Below are positions 55,631-63,261 of a DNA stretch of 64,000 nt, piece after piece. Source of the stretch: Nocardioides aquaticus. GTDB taxonomy: Bacteria > Actinomycetota > Actinomycetes > Propionibacteriales > Nocardioidaceae. The notes beneath the pieces were generated by a model. That model ran no database searches. It was not told the origin of the DNA and saw nothing but the letters and a program-made list of their open reading frames with translations. The translations under genes and the position numbers were made by a program. The stretch spans positions 620,001 through 684,000 of the forward strand of contig NZ_CP075371.1 in assembly GCF_018459925.1 (NCBI RefSeq). Direction: 5' to 3'. Every line of letters begins with the position of its first letter. The first letter of the stretch is position 1.

Positions 55631-55653
55631 AGTATACTCGAACACGCGTTCGA
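55631..55653 (-). promoter_or_regulatory. LexA/SOS box and -10 element of the DUF222-HNH gene
   Basis: TCGAACACGCGTTCGA (55638-55653) is a perfect 16-bp palindrome fitting the Gram-positive/actinobacterial SOS box (TCGAAC-N4-GTTCGA). Directly downstream on the minus strand is TATACT (55636-55631, overlapping by the palindromic AGTATACT), placing +1 at about the ATG. LexA bound here would block RNA polymerase. Confidence 0.85.
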
Positions 55654-55683
55654 ACGCTAGCTGGATCTGGGGGTTGTGGAGGG

Positions 55684-55749
55684 GGTCTCGAGACGCTCGC
55701 TGTCGCTCCCTCCTCGACCACCGGGGCCGACGCTCGCTCCTCGACCACC
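55684..55749 (-). repeat. Right nested inverted-repeat end of the DUF222-HNH unit
   Basis: A full copy in inverted orientation (55684-55722, beginning GGTCTCGAGACGCTCGCTG and ending CCTCGACCACC) and then a partial copy (55731-55749, CGCTCGCTCCTCGACCACC). A weaker third trace lies at about 55752-55770. The order full-then-partial mirrors the left end. Confidence 0.83.
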
Positions 55750-55785
55750 GGTGGGGTGCTCCCTCCTCGGCGGGCGGCGGCGACC

Positions 55786-56337
55786 TCAGGCGCGGGCGGC
55801 CATCAGGTCGAGCAGGGTGGCGGGGTCCCCGACGCGGAGGAGGTGGTCGAGGCGGTCGCGGCCGACGAAGCCCTCGTCCACGGTGTGCTCGACCAGAGCC
55901 AGCAGCGGGGACCAGTACGCCCCGGTGTCCAGCAAGCCGACCGGCTTGCGCTCCAGCCCGTGCAGGCCGAGCTGGGCCCAGGTGAGGGACTCGAAGAGCT
56001 CGTCGAGGGTGCCCAGCCCGCCGGGGAGCGCGACGACACCGTCGGACAGCTCGGTCATCAGCGCCTTGCGCTCGTGCATGCTGCCGACGACGCGCAGGTC
56101 GGTGAGGCCGTCGTGGGCGACCTCGCGGTCGGCCAGACCCTGGGGGATGACGCCGACCACCTCGCCGCCCCCGGCCAGCGCGCCGTCGGCGACGGCGCCC
56201 ATCAGCCCGACGCGGGCCCCGCCGTACACCAGGCGCAGCCCGCGGGCGGCGAGCTCGCCGCCGAGGGCGGTCGCCGCGGCGGCGTACTCCGGTCGTCATC
56301 CCGACGCGGACCCCGAGAACACGCAGACGCTCCTCAC
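55786..56337 (-). pseudogene. LOG-family (TIGR00730) gene interrupted by in-frame TGA
   Basis: LOG proteins are cytokinin riboside 5'-monophosphate phosphoribohydrolases or related nucleotide-processing enzymes. From GTG 56337 the frame reads VRSVCVFSGSASG, then TGA (56296-56298), then continues in the same frame RPEYAAAATALGGELAARGLRLVYGGARVGLMG. The signature PGGLGTLDELFESLTWAQLG is intact (residues about 104-123 of the full frame). Without the stop it would be a normal 183-residue LOG. The GTG start overlaps the upstream gene's stop by 4 bp (GTGA), which supports this start. Restart at GTG 56229 would lack the first Rossmann strand. Either a nonsense mutation or a base-call error. Confidence 0.82.
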
Positions 56338-56772
56338 GCGGCCACCGTACGACGCGCCGGGCGCCGCCCGACCGCCACCAGCGCGTACCCGCAGCCGACC
56401 AGGACCGCTCCCAGCACCAGGACCTGTCCGGTCATCAGCAGCGGCCGGGCCGGGTCGAGGGCGTCGTAGACGGCGAGGTCGGCGGAGACGTACCAGGCGA
56501 GGTAGACCAGCGGCGCGAACGTCCAGGTCAGCGGGTGCCACCACGGCGCGACCGTGCGCCGGCGACCGACCAGGACGTAGTCGAGGACGACCAGGACGGG
56601 CGTGACGACGTGCTCGAGCAGCGACCACGCGCTGAGCAGGTTGCCGTTCTGCATCGGCAGGTAGGCCAGCGCCACCAGGCGCCAGCACCACGCCGAGCAG
56701 GCCGCTGAGGGCGACCGTCGACCGCCACGCGACGAGGGGGAGGACGGAGGACGGAGGCACCCGCCGGATCAT
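56334..56772 (-). pseudogene. Pr6Pr-type integral membrane protein gene with frameshift
   Basis: The 439-nt span is one base over a multiple of three. From ATG 56772 the first frame gives [29 protein letters not shown]. The rest is in another frame: [41 protein letters not shown], then FAPLVYLAWYVSADLAVYDALDP and two more helices. YLPMQNGNLL corresponds to the YFTxQSNLL hallmark of the Pr6Pr (FAR-17a/AIG1-like) group, with S replaced by G. The switch lies near 56690-56700. It is translationally coupled to the broken LOG gene, so two adjacent genes are damaged. Confidence 0.68.
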
Positions 56773-56944
56773 GCCCCGTTCAGGTCCCGTCCACCATCCG
56801 TTCGCCCGGGCACCCGCGCCCACCCGTGCGGAGGGTCCCCGCCCCGGGGGGTCCTGGCAAGGTCGTCATGGCGCCACGGCACGTCGGCCCCGTTCGCGGG
56901 CCGCTCCGGCGGCGCCCCCACTTCCACGCGACGACAGGACACCC

Positions 56945-57613
56945 ATGACCGCCCTCCTCCTCGGCTCCATCAGCACGCTCGCCGACACCTCCGAGATCCA
57001 GCGCGACGCCTTCAACCGGGCCTTCGCCCAGCACGGCCTCGACTGGGAGTGGGGCCAGGAGGAGTACCGCGGCCTGCTCCAGGGCAACGGCGGCAAGGAC
57101 CGCGTCGCCGACTACGCCCGCGAGCGCGGGCAGGACGTCGACGCCGCCGCCGTCCACGCCACGAAGTCCGAGCTCTACCAGGCCGCGCTGGCCGAGGCCG
57201 ACATCGCGCCGCGCGACGGCGTGGTGGAGACGATCCGCCAGGCGCAGGAGGCCGGCACCAAGGTCGCCCTGGTCACCACCACCTCGCGCGACAACATCGA
57301 CGCCCTGGGCCGCGCGCTGGCCGCGCACCTCGACCTGTCCGGCCTGGACCTCGTCGTCGACGCCTCCCAGGTCGACGCCTCCAAGCCCGACCCGGCCGCC
57401 TACCGCTACGCGCTGCAGCAGCTCGGCGAGGAGCCGGGCGCGTGCGTCGCGGTCGAGGACAACGTCGGCGGCGTCCAGGCCGCCAACGCCGCCGGGGTCG
57501 CCTCGGTGGCGTTCCCCAACGAGAACACCGCCGGCCACGACTTCTCCGCGGCGTCGGGCCGGCTCGAGCAGCTGACCCTGGTGGACCTGCAGGAGTACCT
57601 CGCCGCGTCCTGA
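56945..57613 (+). CDS. HAD-fold protein lacking the motif-I aspartates
   Basis: A 222-residue member of the HAD superfamily, similar overall to CbbY/phosphoglycolate-phosphatase-like enzymes. Cap-domain and later motifs are normal: motif [13 protein letters not shown], motif III Lys in [14 protein letters not shown], motif IV acid pair [18 protein letters not shown]. Motif I, normally F-D-x-D-G-T-L, reads [22 protein letters not shown], so both aspartates, including the nucleophile, are absent. The rest of the gene is intact, and I recall GSI(G/S)TL variants in other bacteria, so this looks like a conserved pseudo-phosphatase rather than decay. It lies 152 bp upstream of mysA in the same orientation, with a hairpin between. 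Confidence 0.82.
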   Translation: MTALLLGSISTLADTSEIQRDAFNRAFAQHGLDWEWGQEEYRGLLQGNGGKDRVADYARERGQDVDAAAVHATKSELYQAALAEADIAPRDGVVETIRQAQEAGTKVALVTTTSRDNIDALGRALAAHLDLSGLDLVVDASQVDASKPDPAAYRYALQQLGEEPGACVAVEDNVGGVQAANAAGVASVAFPNENTAGHDFSAASGRLEQLTLVDLQEYLAAS

Positions 57614-57619
57614 GCCCGT

Positions 57620-57663
57620 CCCACCGCCCCTCGCCCCGTCCGCTCCGGCGGAGGGGTGGTGGG
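57620..57663 (+). terminator. Hairpin between HAD-like gene and mysA
   Basis: CCCACCGCCCCTC (57620-57632) pairs with GAGGGGTGGTGGG (57651-57663) over 13 positions with one G-U wobble, loop 18 nt, 7 bp after the HAD-like stop. It probably separates that gene from the mys operon. A TACGAT at 57670-57675 could be a -10 box for mysA, but no -35 is evident. Confidence 0.55.
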
Positions 57664-57765
57664 GCCCTCGTACGATCCGACAGCACGACCCTGATGTACC
57701 CCTGCCGCCCCACCGCACTGCTCCACCGCACCCAGTCCGGCCCGTGTGGGCCACAGGAGATCATC

Positions 57766-59019
57766 ATGAGCGACCCCCAGGCCCGGCTCGAGGCCACCGA
57801 GAACGCCTTCCACGTCGAGGCCTACGAGAAGATCGACTACTCGCTGCTCCTCACGCCCCACGTCTTCGACCCGGCGCGCCCCGAGCTCGCCGACACCTTC
57901 CGCCCCTTCGGGCGCTGCCTGATGGTGATCGACGAGCAGGTCCAGGCCCTGCACGGCGAGCGCGCGCAGGCGTACTTCGACCACCACGGCATCGACCTCA
58001 CCGTCGTGGAGGTCCGGATCGCCGAGACCGCCAAGTCGCTGCGCACGCTCGAGGACATCGTCGACTCCTTCAGCGACTTCGGCCTGCTGCGCAAGGAGCA
58101 GGTCCTGGTCGTCGGCGGCGGCCTCACCACCGACGTGGCCGGCTTCGCGTGCGCCTCCTACAAGCGCACCACCGACTACGTGCGCATCCCGACCACCCTG
58201 ATCGGGCTGATCGACGCCAGCGTCTCGATCAAGGTCGGCGCCAACCACGGCAAGTTCAAGAACCGCCTCGGCGCCTACCACGCCTCGAAGAAGGTCTTCC
58301 TCGACTTCTCGCTGCTCCAGACGCTGCCGACCGACCAGGTCCGCAACGGCATCGCCGAGATCATCAAGATCGCGACCGTCTCCCACGCCGGCATCTTCGA
58401 GTCGCTGGAGAAGTACGGCGACGAGCTGCTGCACAGCGCCTTCGGGTACGCCGAGGGCGCCGAGCACCTGCGCGAGGTGTCGGACTCGATCACCTACGAC
58501 GCGATCCGCACCATGCTCGAGCTCGAGGTCCCGAACCTGCACGAGCTGGACCTGGACCGGGTGATCGCCTACGGCCACACCTGGAGCCCCACGCTCGAGC
58601 TCACGCCCGAGCCGCCCCTCTTCCACGGCCACGCGATCGCCGTCGACATGGCGTTCTCGGCCACCATCGCCGAGCAGCGCGGCTACATCACCACCGCCGA
58701 CCGCGACCGCGTGCTGGCGCTCTTCAGCCAGCTCGGCCTAGCGATCGACAGCCCGTACTTCACCGCCGAGCTCGTCGAGCGGGCCACGGCGTCGATCCTG
58801 CAGACCCGCGACGGCAAGCTGCGCGCGGCCGTGCCGCGCCCGATCGGCACCTGCCACTTCGTCAACGACCTCACGACCGAGGAGCTCGCCACGATCCTGG
58901 CCGAGCACAAGCGCGTCGCCGCGGGCTACCCGCGCGGCGGTGAGGGCGTCGACCAGTACACCTCGAGCGAGAAGGTCGGCCCGCAGGTCCCCGAGCTGCC
59001 CGAGGCCGCCAGTGCCTGA
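57766..59019 (+). CDS. mysA: Desmethyl-4-deoxygadusol synthase (sugar phosphate cyclase) of mycosporine-like amino acid biosynthesis
   Basis: Cyclises sedoheptulose 7-phosphate to desmethyl-4-deoxygadusol, the first step to mycosporines. The 417-residue enzyme belongs to the dehydroquinate-synthase-like cyclases. NAD+ and metal site segments are [67 protein letters not shown], and the zinc ligands Glu in [11 protein letters not shown], His in [11 protein letters not shown] and His in [48 protein letters not shown] and [11 protein letters not shown] are shared with cyanobacterial MysA rather than with 2-epi-5-epi-valiolone synthases. ATG 57766 follows AGGAGA. It is the first gene of a tight five-gene operon. 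Confidence 0.93.
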   Translation: MSDPQARLEATENAFHVEAYEKIDYSLLLTPHVFDPARPELADTFRPFGRCLMVIDEQVQALHGERAQAYFDHHGIDLTVVEVRIAETAKSLRTLEDIVDSFSDFGLLRKEQVLVVGGGLTTDVAGFACASYKRTTDYVRIPTTLIGLIDASVSIKVGANHGKFKNRLGAYHASKKVFLDFSLLQTLPTDQVRNGIAEIIKIATVSHAGIFESLEKYGDELLHSAFGYAEGAEHLREVSDSITYDAIRTMLELEVPNLHELDLDRVIAYGHTWSPTLELTPEPPLFHGHAIAVDMAFSATIAEQRGYITTADRDRVLALFSQLGLAIDSPYFTAELVERATASILQTRDGKLRAAVPRPIGTCHFVNDLTTEELATILAEHKRVAAGYPRGGEGVDQYTSSEKVGPQVPELPEAASA

Positions 59020-59833
59020 CCCGCGTCCGGTCACGCCGCTGGGCATCGCCGCCGACCTGCTGGAGCAGGTGGAGAAGCGCCTGGCCGGGGTGGACGGCGT
59101 CGGCGACGACGTCCGGGCCGACCTGGCCCGGGCCACGTCGCTGGTCGCCGGCCTCGACCCGTACGTCGCGGCGGTCACCAGCCCGGCCTCGCCGGCGCTC
59201 GAGGCGCTCGAGACGCGGACCCGCCAGGCCGACTGGGGCACCCGCACCGAGCAGGCCGGCCTGGTGCTGGAGCAGGAGATGCTCTCGGGGCACGTCGAGG
59301 GCCGCTTCCTGGCCTTCCTGGTGCACGCCACCCGGGCCCGTCGGGTGCTCGAGGTCGGCATGTTCACCGGCTACTCCGCGCTGACCATGGCCGAGGCGGT
59401 CGGTGCCGGCGGCAGCGTCGTGGCCTGCGAGCTCGACCCGGCCACCGCGGCCTTCGCCCAGGACTGCTTCGCCTCCTCCGAGGCCGGCGAGCGGATCACC
59501 GTCGAGGTCGGCCCCGCCGCCGACACCCTCGTCCGGCTCGCCGACGACGGCGCGCTCTTCGACCTGGTCTTCGTCGACGCCGACAAGCCCGGGTACGCCG
59601 GCTACCTCGACGCCGTGCTCGGCACCGGTCCGGACGACCCGGGGCTGCTCGCCGACGGCGGCGTGGTCTGCGTCGACAACACCCTGCTGCAGGGCGAGCC
59701 CTGGGCGGCGACGGCCGGGTCGGCCAACGGCCGGGCGGTGGCGGCGTTCAACGAGCGGGTGGCCGCCGACCCGCGGGTCGAGCAGGTGCTGGTGCCGCTG
59801 CGCGACGGCGTCACCCTGCTGCGACGGGTCTGA
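59012..59833 (+). CDS. mysB: O-methyltransferase forming 4-deoxygadusol
   Basis: SAM-dependent methylation of the mysA product to 4-deoxygadusol. The 273-residue protein is a caffeoyl-CoA-OMT-like enzyme with a MysB-type N-terminal extension ([30 protein letters not shown]). The catalytic domain has [25 protein letters not shown] motif [29 protein letters not shown], and the metal/SAM aspartates in [16 protein letters not shown] and [10 protein letters not shown]. It ends [22 protein letters not shown], the typical MysB C-terminus. GTG 59012 overlaps mysA by 8 bp, so the two are coupled. mysC begins 2 bp after its stop. Confidence 0.92.
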   Translation: MPDPRPVTPLGIAADLLEQVEKRLAGVDGVGDDVRADLARATSLVAGLDPYVAAVTSPASPALEALETRTRQADWGTRTEQAGLVLEQEMLSGHVEGRFLAFLVHATRARRVLEVGMFTGYSALTMAEAVGAGGSVVACELDPATAAFAQDCFASSEAGERITVEVGPAADTLVRLADDGALFDLVFVDADKPGYAGYLDAVLGTGPDDPGLLADGGVVCVDNTLLQGEPWAATAGSANGRAVAAFNERVAADPRVEQVLVPLRDGVTLLRRV

Positions 59834-59835
59834 GG

Positions 59836-61179
59836 GTGCGGGTGACGACGGCGGCACGCACACGGGGCCGGACCGTGGGCCGGACGCTGGGGGCGCTCGC
59901 GCTGCTGCAGGCGACGCTCCCGGTCGACTCCGTCGTGACCGCCGCGGCCCTGCTGCGCCGGCGACGCGCCGAGCCCGCGCCGGCGGCGCAGCGCCGCACG
60001 GTCCTGGTCAGCGGCGGGAAAATGTCGAAGTCGCTGGTCCTGGCCCGGGCCTTCCACGCCGCCGGCCACCGCGTGGTGCTGGTGGAGTCCGGCCGCTACC
60101 GGCTGACCGCGCACCGGTTCTCCCGCGCCGTGGACGCCTTCCGGGTCGTGCCCCACGAGACGGACCCGGCGTACGCCGCGGCGCTCGTCGAGGTCGCCCG
60201 CAGCGAGGGCGCCGACGTCTACGTCCCGGTGTGCAGCCCGGCCTCCAGCATCGCCGACGCCGACGTGCGCGCGGACCTGGAGGCGGTCGGCTGCGAGGTC
60301 GTCCACCTCGGCCCCGCCGACCTGCGGATGGTCGACGACAAGGCGTCCTTCGCCGAGGCCGCGGTGGCCGCCGGCCTGGCCGTGCCGGACTCGTACCGGA
60401 TCACCGACCCCCAGCAGGTGCTGGACCTCGACCTCGCCGGCCGGCCGCGGCCCTACATCCTCAAGTCCATCCCGTACGACCCCGTGCGCCGCCTCGACCT
60501 GACCCTGCTGCCGCGCCCCACCCGCGCCGAGACCGAGGCGTTCGTCCGCTCGCTGCCGATCTCGCCCGAGCAGCCGTGGATCCTCCAGGAGTTCGTCGAG
60601 GGCACGGAGTACTGCACCCACGGCACCGTCCGCGACGGCCGGCTCCAAATGCACGTCTGCTGCCGGTCCTCGGCCTGGCAGCTGACCTACGACCACGTCG
60701 ACCACCCCGGCATCCGGGCGTGGGTCGAGACCTTCGTGGCCGCGCAGGGCGAGGGCTTCACCGGGCAGGTCTCGCTGGACTTCATCGAGGACGCCGACGG
60801 CGTCGTGCGGGCGATCGAGTGCAACCCCCGCACGCACTCCGCGATCACGCTGCTGGACGGCCACCCGGGGCTCGCCGCGGCGTACCTCGAGGACGCCCCG
60901 GCCGGGGCGCCCGCCCTGGAGCCGGTCGGCGCGCGCCCGACGTACTGGACCTACCACGAGCTCTACCTCGGGCTGCGGCACCCGCGGTCGCTGCCGGGCC
61001 GGCTGCGCACCCTGCGCGGCGGGCGGGACGCCGTCTTCGACGCCGCCGACCCGGTGCCGTTCTGGTGGCTGCACCACGTGCACGTGCCGGCGCTGCTGCT
61101 CGGCAACCTGGTCCGGCTGCGGCCGTGGCTGAAGATCGACCTCAACATCGGCAAGCTCGTCGAGCCGGCGGGGGACTGA
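59836..61179 (+). CDS. mysC: ATP-grasp ligase, mycosporine-glycine synthase
   Basis: Attaches glycine to 4-deoxygadusol to give mycosporine-glycine. The 447-residue protein begins with a basic, partly hydrophobic N-terminus (RTVGRTLGALALLQATLPVDSVVTAA), then TVLVSGGKMSKSLVLARAFHAAGHRVVLVESGRYRLTAHRFSRAVD. The ATP-grasp core includes VYVPVCSPASS, RPYILKSIPYDPVRRLDLTLLPRPT, VRSLPISPEQPWILQEFVEGTEYCTHGTVRDGRL and AIECNPRTHSAITLLDGHPG. The C-terminal region (PTYWTYHELYL, DPVPFWWLHHVHVPALLLGNLVRLRPWLKIDLNIGKLVE) is specific to MysC. GTG 59836, 2 bp after mysB. Confidence 0.93.
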   Translation: MRVTTAARTRGRTVGRTLGALALLQATLPVDSVVTAAALLRRRRAEPAPAAQRRTVLVSGGKMSKSLVLARAFHAAGHRVVLVESGRYRLTAHRFSRAVDAFRVVPHETDPAYAAALVEVARSEGADVYVPVCSPASSIADADVRADLEAVGCEVVHLGPADLRMVDDKASFAEAAVAAGLAVPDSYRITDPQQVLDLDLAGRPRPYILKSIPYDPVRRLDLTLLPRPTRAETEAFVRSLPISPEQPWILQEFVEGTEYCTHGTVRDGRLQMHVCCRSSAWQLTYDHVDHPGIRAWVETFVAAQGEGFTGQVSLDFIEDADGVVRAIECNPRTHSAITLLDGHPGLAAAYLEDAPAGAPALEPVGARPTYWTYHELYLGLRHPRSLPGRLRTLRGGRDAVFDAADPVPFWWLHHVHVPALLLGNLVRLRPWLKIDLNIGKLVEPAGD

Positions 61180-61180
61180 G

Positions 61181-62260
61181 ATGACCGAGCCGACCGCCGT
61201 CACCGTGCTGCACCTCGCGGGCTCGTCGACCAGCGACTTCTACGCCGACGTCTCCCGGCTCTACGCCGCCGACTGCCTCGAGGCCACCGCGGGGGAGCGG
61301 TACGAGTTCCACGTCGCCTACGTGACCCCCGACGGCCGGTGGCGCTTCCCGGCCGACCTGTCCGCAGCCGCGATCGACGCCGCGGAGCCGACCGACCTGC
61401 CCGGTGCCGTCGCCCGCATCGCCGCGCTCGCGCCCGACGTGATGGTGCCGCAGATGTTCTGCGTGGCCGGGATGACCCACTACCGGGCGCTGTTCGACCT
61501 GCTCGGCGTGCCCTACCTCGGCAACACCCCCGACGTGATGGCGGTGGGCGCCGACAAGGCCCGCGCCTCGGCGGTCGTCGGCGCGCGTGGCGTCCGGGTG
61601 CCGGCCTCGCAGGTCGTCCGGCCCGGCGACGCGGTCACCCTCGACCTGCCGGTCGTGGTGAAGCCGGTCGACGCCGACAACTCCCTGGGCGTGACGCTGG
61701 TCCGCGACGCCGCCGACCTGCCCGCGGCCGTCGAGGCCGCCTGCGCGCACGCCGTCGGCGCGCGGCGGGCGCTGGTCGAGACCTACGTCGAGCTCGGCCG
61801 CGAGGTCCGCTGCGGCGTCGTCGACGTCGACGGGGAGCTGGTGGCGCTGCCGCTGGAGGAGTACGCCGTCGACGCCACCACCAAGCCGATCCGCGACGAG
61901 GCCGACAAGCTGCGTCGCGCCGAGGACGGAGAGCTCGGCCTGGTCGCCAAGGACGCCGAGCACGCCTGGATCGTGGCCGACGACGACCCCGTCGTCGCGC
62001 GCGTGCAGGAGGCCGCGCTGCGCTGCTACGACGCGTTGGGCTGCCGGCACTACGGGCTCTTCGACTTCCGGGTCGACCCCGACGGCGAGCCGTACTTCCT
62101 CGAGGCCGGCCTCTACTGCTCCTACGCCCGCACCAGCGTCGTGGCCGTGATGGCCGGCGCCGCCGGGATCGACCTCGACCGGCTGTTCGCCCTCGCCGTC
62201 GACGACGCCCTCACCAGCCCCCCAGCCAGCCCTGCCGCCCGTCCCCGACCCCAGGAGTGA
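61181..62260 (+). CDS. mysD: D-Ala-D-Ala ligase-like enzyme, forms disubstituted mycosporine-like amino acids
   Basis: Adds a second amino acid (commonly serine, threonine or another) to mycosporine-glycine, giving imino-mycosporines such as shinorine or porphyra-334. The 359-residue ATP-grasp protein has VLHLAGSSTSDFYADVSRLYAADCLEAT, YVTPDGRWRFPADLS, VMVPQMFCVAGMTHYRALFDLLGVPYLGNTPDVMAVGADKARA, VVVKPVDADNSLGVTLV, GREVRCGVVDVDGELVALPLEEY and CRHYGLFDFRVDPDGEPYFLEAGLYCSYA. These match MysD and not peptidoglycan Ddl. ATG 61181 directly follows mysC (1 bp). The amino acid added cannot be read from sequence. Confidence 0.92.
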   Translation: MTEPTAVTVLHLAGSSTSDFYADVSRLYAADCLEATAGERYEFHVAYVTPDGRWRFPADLSAAAIDAAEPTDLPGAVARIAALAPDVMVPQMFCVAGMTHYRALFDLLGVPYLGNTPDVMAVGADKARASAVVGARGVRVPASQVVRPGDAVTLDLPVVVKPVDADNSLGVTLVRDAADLPAAVEAACAHAVGARRALVETYVELGREVRCGVVDVDGELVALPLEEYAVDATTKPIRDEADKLRRAEDGELGLVAKDAEHAWIVADDDPVVARVQEAALRCYDALGCRHYGLFDFRVDPDGEPYFLEAGLYCSYARTSVVAVMAGAAGIDLDRLFALAVDDALTSPPASPAARPRPQE

Positions 62261-62262
62261 CC

Positions 62263-63039
62263 ATGCAGACCGAGATCCTCGAGCCCGTCGGCGTCCGCGT
62301 CACCGACGTCGACCTGACCCACCCCGACGCCGACCTGTGGCCGGTGCTGCGCGCGCTGCTCGCCGAGCACGGTGTGGCGGTGCTGCCCGGCCAGGAGATC
62401 GACGACGACGCGTTCCTCGCCTTCCTGCAGGGCTTCGGCGAGCTCGCCTTCACCGCGGGCGAGACGCCCCTGGAGGGCTACCCCGACCTGAACCTGATCA
62501 GCAACGTCGGGCGCGAGACGCCGCCGGTGAGCAACTTCCACGTCGACACCTCCTACGTCGCGCAGCCCCCGGCGTACACCGCGCTGCGCGCGGTGAGCAT
62601 CCCCGCGGCCGGCGGCGCGACGCAGTTCACCAACCAGTACCGCGCCTACGAGACGCTGCCGGCCGACCTGTGCGAGACGCTCGAGGGCCGCACGATCACC
62701 CACGTGGTGACCGGCGTCGACCTCGGCCCCGACGACGAGGCCGCCGCCGACCACCCGGTCTTCCGCCCGCACCCGGTCACCGGCCGCCCGGCGCTGTACC
62801 TGACCAGCCCGAAGCGCTGCTCGGCGATCAGCGGGATGAGCCCGGCGGAGACCGAGGAGACGGTCGCGACGCTGCTGGCCCACTCCACCCGCCCCGAGAA
62901 CGTCCTCGACCACGCCTGGGCGCCCGGCGACGTCGTGATCTGGGACAACGCCGCCGTCCTCCACCGTGCCGACCACGCCGGCGTCGTGGGCGACCGGGTC
63001 ATGCACCGCGGGATGGTCGGGGCGTACGCCGCGGGCTGA
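62263..63039 (+). CDS. TauD/TfdA-type Fe(II)/2-oxoglutarate dioxygenase in the mys operon
   Basis: A 258-residue non-heme iron oxygenase. The 2-His-1-carboxylate triad is visible as His93-x-Asp95 (NFHVDTSYVAQPPAY) and His234 (WDNAAVLHRADHAG), with Arg245 or Arg249 (GDRVMHRGMV) to bind 2-oxoglutarate. SIPAAGGATQFTNQYRAYETLP and HPVFRPHPVTGRPALYL are TauD/TfdA-like. The ribosome site CAGGAG overlaps the mysD stop, and the start is 2 bp later, so it is the fifth gene of the operon. In cyanobacteria an oxygenase named MysH, which I recall as phytanoyl-CoA-dioxygenase type, turns disubstituted mycosporines into palythines. This unrelated-looking oxygenase could do that or another tailoring step. 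Function is inference. Confidence 0.85.
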   Translation: MQTEILEPVGVRVTDVDLTHPDADLWPVLRALLAEHGVAVLPGQEIDDDAFLAFLQGFGELAFTAGETPLEGYPDLNLISNVGRETPPVSNFHVDTSYVAQPPAYTALRAVSIPAAGGATQFTNQYRAYETLPADLCETLEGRTITHVVTGVDLGPDDEAAADHPVFRPHPVTGRPALYLTSPKRCSAISGMSPAETEETVATLLAHSTRPENVLDHAWAPGDVVIWDNAAVLHRADHAGVVGDRVMHRGMVGAYAAG

Positions 63040-63042
63040 CCC

Positions 63043-63261
63043 TCAGCAGCACCGACCCTGGGTCGCGCCCTCCCGCACGTGGTCGCGGTGGCGCTCGAAC
63101 GCGCGGCGGGTCATCGGCTCGGTGCCGTCGCGGTCGCAGCGGGCCAGGTACTCGTCCCACTTCGCCTCGCCGCTGAGCTCCCGGGCGTACCAGCGCACGC
63201 CGGCCAGCGCCCGGCGTACGGGCCCCGGGCCCGGCACGGCCCGCGCCGTCGGGGCGCTCAC
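63043..63261 (-). CDS. YbdD/YjiX-family small protein (DUF466)
   Basis: A 72-residue protein: ALAGVRWYARELSGEAKWDEYLARCDRDGTEPMTRRAFERHRDHV and a terminal GRCC, all typical for the small partner that accompanies CstA-type pyruvate/peptide transporters. The GTG start overlaps the cstA stop by 4 bp (GTGA). Its stop lies 3 bp from the convergent dioxygenase stop. It may be needed for transporter assembly or activity; the mechanism is unknown. Confidence 0.88.
   Translation of the reverse strand: MSAPTARAVPGPGPVRRALAGVRWYARELSGEAKWDEYLARCDRDGTEPMTRRAFERHRDHVREGATQGRCC

Noticed and set aside
57766..59019. Identity as 2-epi-5-epi-valiolone synthase or dehydroquinate synthase
   Set aside because: The segments [18 protein letters not shown] and [11 protein letters not shown], and the mysBCD neighbours, fit desmethyl-4-deoxygadusol synthase better.
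61181..62260. Peptidoglycan D-alanine-D-alanine ligase (ddl)
   Set aside because: Sequence blocks and operon position match MysD; housekeeping Ddl lacks DFYADVSRLYAADCL and the PQMFCVAGMTHYRALFD block.
62263..63039. Naming the dioxygenase mysH
   Set aside because: Its motifs are TauD/TfdA-like rather than those I associate with MysH, so only a functional analogy is proposed.
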